A DNA stretch of 64,000 bases from Bos javanicus (Eukaryota > Chordata > Mammalia > Artiodactyla > Bovidae), in the NCBI RefSeq assembly GCF_032452875.1, contig NC_083885.1:63310425-63374424 (forward strand). The letters run 5' to 3'. Shown one piece after another: positions 59,212 to 64,000 of this stretch (the first letter of the stretch is position 1; every line of letters begins with the position of its first letter). The notes beneath the pieces are model-generated. The model ran no database searches and had not been told where the DNA came from. It saw nothing but the letters and a program-made list of their open reading frames with translations. A program made the position numbers and the translations under genes.

Positions 59212-61195
59212 ACATGGTTCAGTTCAGTCGCTCAGTAGTGTCCAACTCTTTGCAACCCCATGGACTGCAGCACACCAGCCCTCCCTGTCGATCACCAATT
59301 CCTGGAGATTACTCAAACTCTTGTCCATCAAGTCGATGATGCCATTCAATCATCTCATCCTCTATTATCCCCTTCTCCTCCTTCCTTCAATCTTTCCCAG
59401 CATCAGGGTCTTTTCCAATGATTTAATTCTTCGCATCAGGTGGCCAAAGTATTGAGTTTCTGCTTCAACATCAGTCCTTCCAATGAATATTCAGGGCTGT
59501 TCTCCTTTAGGATGGGCTGGTTGGATCTCCTTGCAATCCAAGGGATTCTCAAGAGTCTTCTCCAACACCACAGTTCAAAAGCATCAATTCTTCTGTGCTC
59601 AGCTTTCTTTATAGTCCAACTCTCACATCCATACATGACTACTGGAAAAACCATAGCCTTGACTAGATGGACGTTTGTTGACAAAGTAATGTCTCTGCTT
59701 TTGAATATGCTATCTAGGTTGGTCATAACTTTCCTTCCAAGGAGTAAACGTCTTTTAATTTCATGGCTGCAGTCACCATCTGCAGTGATTTGGGAACCCA
59801 GAAAAATAAAGTCAGCCACTGTTTCCACTGTCTCCCCATCTATTTGCCATGAAGTGATGGGACCAGATGCCATGATCTTCATTTTCTAAATGTTGAGCTT
59901 TAAGCCAACTTTTTCACTCTCCTCTTTCATTCATCAAGAGGCTTTTTAGTTCCTCTTCACTTTCTGCCATAAGGGTAGTGTTATCTGCATATCTGAAGTT
60001 ATTGATATTTCTCCCAGCAATCTTGATTCCAGCTTTTGCTTCCTCCAGCCCAGCGTTTCCCATGATGTACACAGCATAAAAGTTAAATAAGCAGGGTGAC
60101 AATATACAGCCTTGATGTACTCCTTTTCCTATTTGGAACCAGTCTGTTGTTCCATGTCCAGTTCTAATTGTTGCTTCCTGACCTGCATATAGGTTTCTCA
60201 AGAGGCAGGTCAGGTGGTCTGGTATGCCCATCTCTTTCAGAATTTTCCACAGTTTATTGTGATCCACACAAAGACTTTGGCATAGTCAATAAAGCAGAAA
60301 TAGATGTTTTTCTGGAACTCTCTTGCTTTTTCAATGATCCAGCAGATATTGGCAATTTGATCTCTGGTCCCTCTGCCTTTTCTAAAACCAGCTTGAACTT
60401 CTAGAAGTTCATGGTTCACGTTTTGCTGAAGCCTGGCTTGGAGAATTTTGAGCATTACTTTACTAGCGTGTGAGATGAGTGCAATTGTGCAGTAGTTTGA
60501 GCATTCTTTGACATTGCTTTTGTTTGAGATTGGAATGAAAACTGACCTTTTCCAGTCCTGTGGCCACTGCTGAGTTTTCCAAATTTGCTGGCATATTGAG
60601 TGCAGTACTTTCACAGCATCATCTTTCAGGATTTGAAATAGCTCAACTGGAATTCCATCACCTCCACTAGCTTTGTTCTTAGTGATGCTTCCTAAGGCCC
60701 ATTTGACTTCACATTCCATGATGTCTGGCTCTAGGTAGTGATCACACCATTGTGGTTATCTGGATCGTGAAGATCTTTTTTTGTACCGTTCTTCTGTGTA
60801 TTCTTGCCATCTCTTCTTAATATCTTCTGCTTCTGTTAGGTCCATACCATTTCTGTCCTTTATTGAACCCATCTTTGCATGAAATGTTCCCTTGGTATCT
60901 CTAATTTTCTTGAAGAGATCTCTAGTCTTTCCCATTCTATTGTTTTCCTCTATTTCTTTGCATTGATTGCTGAGGAAGGCTTTCTTATCTCTCCTTGCTA
61001 TTCTTTGGAACTCTGCATTCATATGCTTATATCTTTCCTTTTCTCCTTTGCTTCTTGCTTCTTTTCTTTTCACAGCTATTTGTAAGGCCTCCTCCAACAG
61101 CCATTTTGATTTTTTCAATTTCTTTTTCTTGGGGATGGTCTTGATTCCTGTCTCCTGTACAATGACACGAACCTCCGTCCATGACATTACATGGA
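59212..61195 (-). mobile_element. BovB LINE, 5'-truncated
   Basis: The 3' two thirds of BovB in minus orientation: the linker after the endonuclease (about 61190-60760), reverse transcriptase (about 60720-59930; the YADD box reads YADN at about 60000) and C-terminal region (59882-59436). Several frameshifts. It can be compared directly with the copy at 47104-50425. Confidence 0.9.
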
Positions 61196-61349
61196 AGTAA
61201 TGTCAAAAAATGAACAAAGTCAGACACATTGTTCATTTCTGAGGATGTATACATTCAACAAGCAAAAGATCTATAGCATACATCTATAATATATTTAAAT
61301 TAACAGCAAAACATGGGGCAAAAATGAATTACCCAGGGGCTATGGCAGA

Positions 61350-61575
61350 TTTTGGGCTTCCCAGTGGTTCAGTGGTAAAGAATCCACCTGCCAGTGTGGA
61401 GATGCAGGAGATGTGGGTTCCATCCCTGGGTTGGGGAAGATCCGCTGGAGGAGGAAGTCGCAGCCCACTCCAGTATTCTTGCCTGGGAAATCCCATGGAC
61501 AGAGGAGCCTGGTGTGCTGCAGTCCACAGGGCTGCAAAGCATTAGACATGACAGAGAGACTGAGCACACAGGCAT
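61350..61575 (+). repeat. Bov-tA SINE
   Basis: gggcttcccagtggttcagtgg ... gacatgacagagagactgagc. Confidence 0.9.
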
Positions 61576-62340
61576 GGGGAATGTTAAATGTTCATCTTCT
61601 CTCTTTCTTATTGCTTAGTTATTATTATTTTTAATTTGAAAGCAGGAAAACAAGAAAAATGCCTGGTTCTGGATCCTGTTGGATCATGTGGGTGCCCTGT
61701 CCTCTGTTCTTCTGACCTGATTCATCCCAGGGCCGAATGGAAATCCAGAGGGCAGAGCCCACCCAGGGACAACTGGGGAGGGATATAGGGAGAGAGCAAG
61801 AGTTCCTGAGAGCATCTCCTTGGGCTTCCCAGGCTGCTGTCCAATTCCTAGATTCAGATGGATAGAGAGGTTGCCTGTGGCCCGGAGTCTGCTTGGGCAA
61901 AAGAGAAGGAGCTGGGAAGAGAGTTGGTAGAACTATGTGCTAAGAGGAAAAAATTAATTTATTCATTTTGATTCAATCAGAATGAGAAGCAATGGCTGTC
62001 TCTCCATCCATCCATTCCTTGACTCCTTCTGCAGCCCTCTCCCTGGCAAGCCCAGACTGGTTGTTCCATCTCTGCCTCCAGCCTCAAGGATGTTCATGGA
62101 CAGGGAGACTCCCTGCTCTCTCCTCAATGAGAGGCATCACTCCACATAAGGGATGAAAAAGAGAAAGCTAGATTTTGAAGACAACACTGGGGAGAAGGAG
62201 ATAAGATGGGAACAGAGAATTGGATCTCTACTTTCTGGAACCTCTGGCCTGTCTTTCCATCATTGGGCTTCCACTTTGTGTCTCCAGACACTGTTCTCTA
62301 CCTCCATCTTCATTCTTGAAATACAGTCCATCCCCCATTT
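61576..62340. other. No gene seen
   Basis: Non-repetitive sequence with short open frames only. No domain or splice-supported exon recognised. Confidence 0.4.
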
Positions 62341-62361
62341 TGTGTGTGTGTGTGTGTGTGT
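62341..62361. repeat. (GT)n microsatellite
   Basis: Ten GT units, directly 5' of a BovB fragment. Confidence 0.9.
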
Positions 62362-62387
62362 TGCAGATTCCATATTTGCCAATTCGC

Positions 62388-63236
62388 CAAACTCATGTCC
62401 GTTGAGTCAGTGATACCACCCAACTCTCTCATCCTCAGTCACACCCTTCTCCTCTTACCCTCAATCTTTTCCAGCATCAGAGTGTTTTTCAATGAGTCAG
62501 CTCTTCATATCACATGGTCAAAGTATTGGAGCTTCAGCATCAGTCTTTCCAATCAATATTCAGGGTTGATTTCCTTTAAGATTGACTGGTTTGATCTTGT
62601 TGTCCAAGGGACTCTCAAGAGTCGTCTCCAGCGCCACAGTTCAAAAGCATCAATTCTTTAGTGCTCAGCCTTCTTTATGTCCAACTCTCACACCAACACA
62701 CGACTACTGGAAAAACCATAGCTGTGACTACAAGGACCTTTGTCACCAAAGTGATGTCTCTGCCTTCTAATACACTCTATGTTTGTCATAGTTTTTCTTC
62801 CAAGGAGCAGACATCTTTTAATTTCATGGCTCCAGTCACCACCCACAGTGATTTTGGAGCCCAAGAAAATAAAATTTGTCACCGAGGCTCTTTAGTTCCT
62901 CTTTGCTTTCTGCCATTAGGGTGGTGCCATCTGCATATCTGAGGTTATTGATATTTCCCCCAGAAGTCTTGATTCCAGCTTATGCTTCATCCAGCCCAGC
63001 ATTTCACATAACATACTCTGCATAGAAGTTAAATAAGCAGGGTGACAATATACAGCCTTGATGTACTCCTTTCCAAATCAGGAACCAATCCATTGTTCCA
63101 TGTCTGGTTGTAACTGTTGCTTCTTGAGCTGCATACAGGTTTCTCAGGAGGCAGATAAGGTAGTCAGATATTGCCCTCTCTTTAAGAATTTTCCACAGTT
63201 TGTTGTGAGCCACACAGTCAAAGGCTTTAGCTTAGC
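62388..63236 (-). mobile_element. BovB LINE fragment with internal deletion
   Basis: Matches the 3' half of BovB (minus) but lacks about 50 nt at the 62880 junction (C-terminal region joined to the RT region) and is more diverged than the other two copies. HNKLWKILKE is recognisable at about 63200. Confidence 0.85.
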
Positions 63237-63246
63237 CAGTGAAGGA

Positions 63247-63420
63247 GATTCCCTTGGTGCCATTGACTCTCAGGCTCCTGGAAATCAGCACCATGGACAG
63301 AGGCGAAGAGGCCACCTTCACTCTGCCCTGCACACTGTGGGGCTGATTCCCTTGGTGCCCTTGACTCTCAGACTCCAGGAATCAGCACCATGGACAGAGG
63401 CAAGGAGGCCACCTCCTCTT
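63247..63420. repeat. Two-copy 98-bp tandem duplication
   Basis: gattcccttggtgcc starts at 63247 and again at 63345. Both copies share atcagcaccatggacagaggc and gaggccacc, and the second is shorter. Context unknown. Confidence 0.8.
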
Positions 63421-64000
63421 TTCTCCCTGCCCAGCTGGGTGGCTTCCCCTTAACACAGTTCTCACTCTGAGCAGCCAGTAGGGACCAGTGAGCTCAGTTA
63501 CACTTGGGACCTGAAGCCCCCTCCCTTCATCCCCACCCCACCCTAGACCCTGTGGGAAGCAACCTGTAAAGGTTTAGTGGGGAAGGGGGAGCAGGAGGTC
63601 ACCCAGGGCCAGGAAAACTCCATCTCCTCTAGGCTAGGAGGACTCGGTTACTCAGCAGATGTGGAGCTCACGCATGTGGGTGGGGTTTGCAGGCCCCAGC
63701 TGCTCCCTGGAACAAGGACAGAAGGAGGGTGTGGGGGTGTGTCTGGGTCTTCATGCTGCTTTTAGCTCCATGTCTTCCCTCAAAGCCCAGAACGTTCCAC
63801 TCTTCAGTCCCCTCTGCACACCTAGCACTGCCTGGACCCTGGGGAGGGAGTATGTGAAGTAGACGGAGAGGGACCCCCTTGTATTATCCATCCCTCTGTG
63901 AGGTGGGGTCACCTGTGGCTGATATCCCCATGTCTCCCTTCTTTGCAAGCATCCCAGAGCTCCCCAGGTGTAGGGCTGAGCTGTGGGTCTGACTCCTCAG
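63421..64000. other. No gene seen
   Basis: G/C-rich, non-repetitive. No conserved coding frame, although an exon of a gene lying beyond the window cannot be excluded. Confidence 0.35.

Overview
This is mammalian DNA from a ruminant, most likely a bovid (cattle, sheep, goat or a relative). Bov-tA/Bov-A2 SINEs, CHR-type tRNA-Glu SINEs, BovB LINEs and young artiodactyl L1 copies fill most of the non-genic sequence. I cannot tell the species from sequence alone.

Positions 1 to about 45,816 hold part of a tandem killer-cell immunoglobulin-like receptor (KIR) cluster in the leukocyte receptor complex. Four KIR units lie head to tail on the minus strand. KIR-1 (319-1975) is cut by the window edge: leader exons plus one Ig exon, with a 2-nt deletion in leader exon 2. 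KIR-2 (11011-18320) is a full-length nine-exon pseudogene of activating type. KIR-3 (21297-28261) is a pseudogene that looks chimeric: a divergent 5' half (leader, D0, D1 remnant) is joined at the D2 acceptor to a 3' half shared with its neighbours. KIR-4 (32648-39463) is the only intact gene: nine exons, 439 codons, three Ig domains, stem, uncharged transmembrane segment and one canonical ITIM. KIR-2 and KIR-3 carry a transmembrane arginine, a frame-shifting shortened TM exon and ITIM tyrosine-to-phenylalanine changes. They are therefore relics of activating receptors derived from inhibitory ones.

The intergenic blocks are themselves duplicated. The 5' flank of KIR-1 (about 1976-10117) matches the 5' flank of KIR-4 (39464-45816). 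The KIR-2 flank matches only to about 20607, where a deletion joins it directly to the 3' flank of KIR-3. Comparing these copies gives 'empty sites' for several retrotransposon insertions. Homology ends at about 45816, which looks like the upstream edge of the repeated KIR unit in this window.

Positions 45,817-64,000 are different: mostly LINE and SINE sequence (three BovB copies, the first near full length) around one clear single-copy gene. This is a three-exon PRD-class, lysine-50 homeobox gene on the minus strand (53710-55386, 230 aa) with a TATA box. Its best fit is the rapidly evolving CRX-derived ETCHbox group (TPRX/DPRX/LEUTX/ARGFX type), known as early-embryo regulators. I could not assign it to a named orthologue.

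I found no wholly new kind of system. The most interesting items are the chimeric KIR-3, the 7-bp tail duplication in KIR-4, the homeobox gene, and two L1 insertions that appear to carry 3'-transduced flanking DNA, one with a three-copy 114-bp minisatellite.
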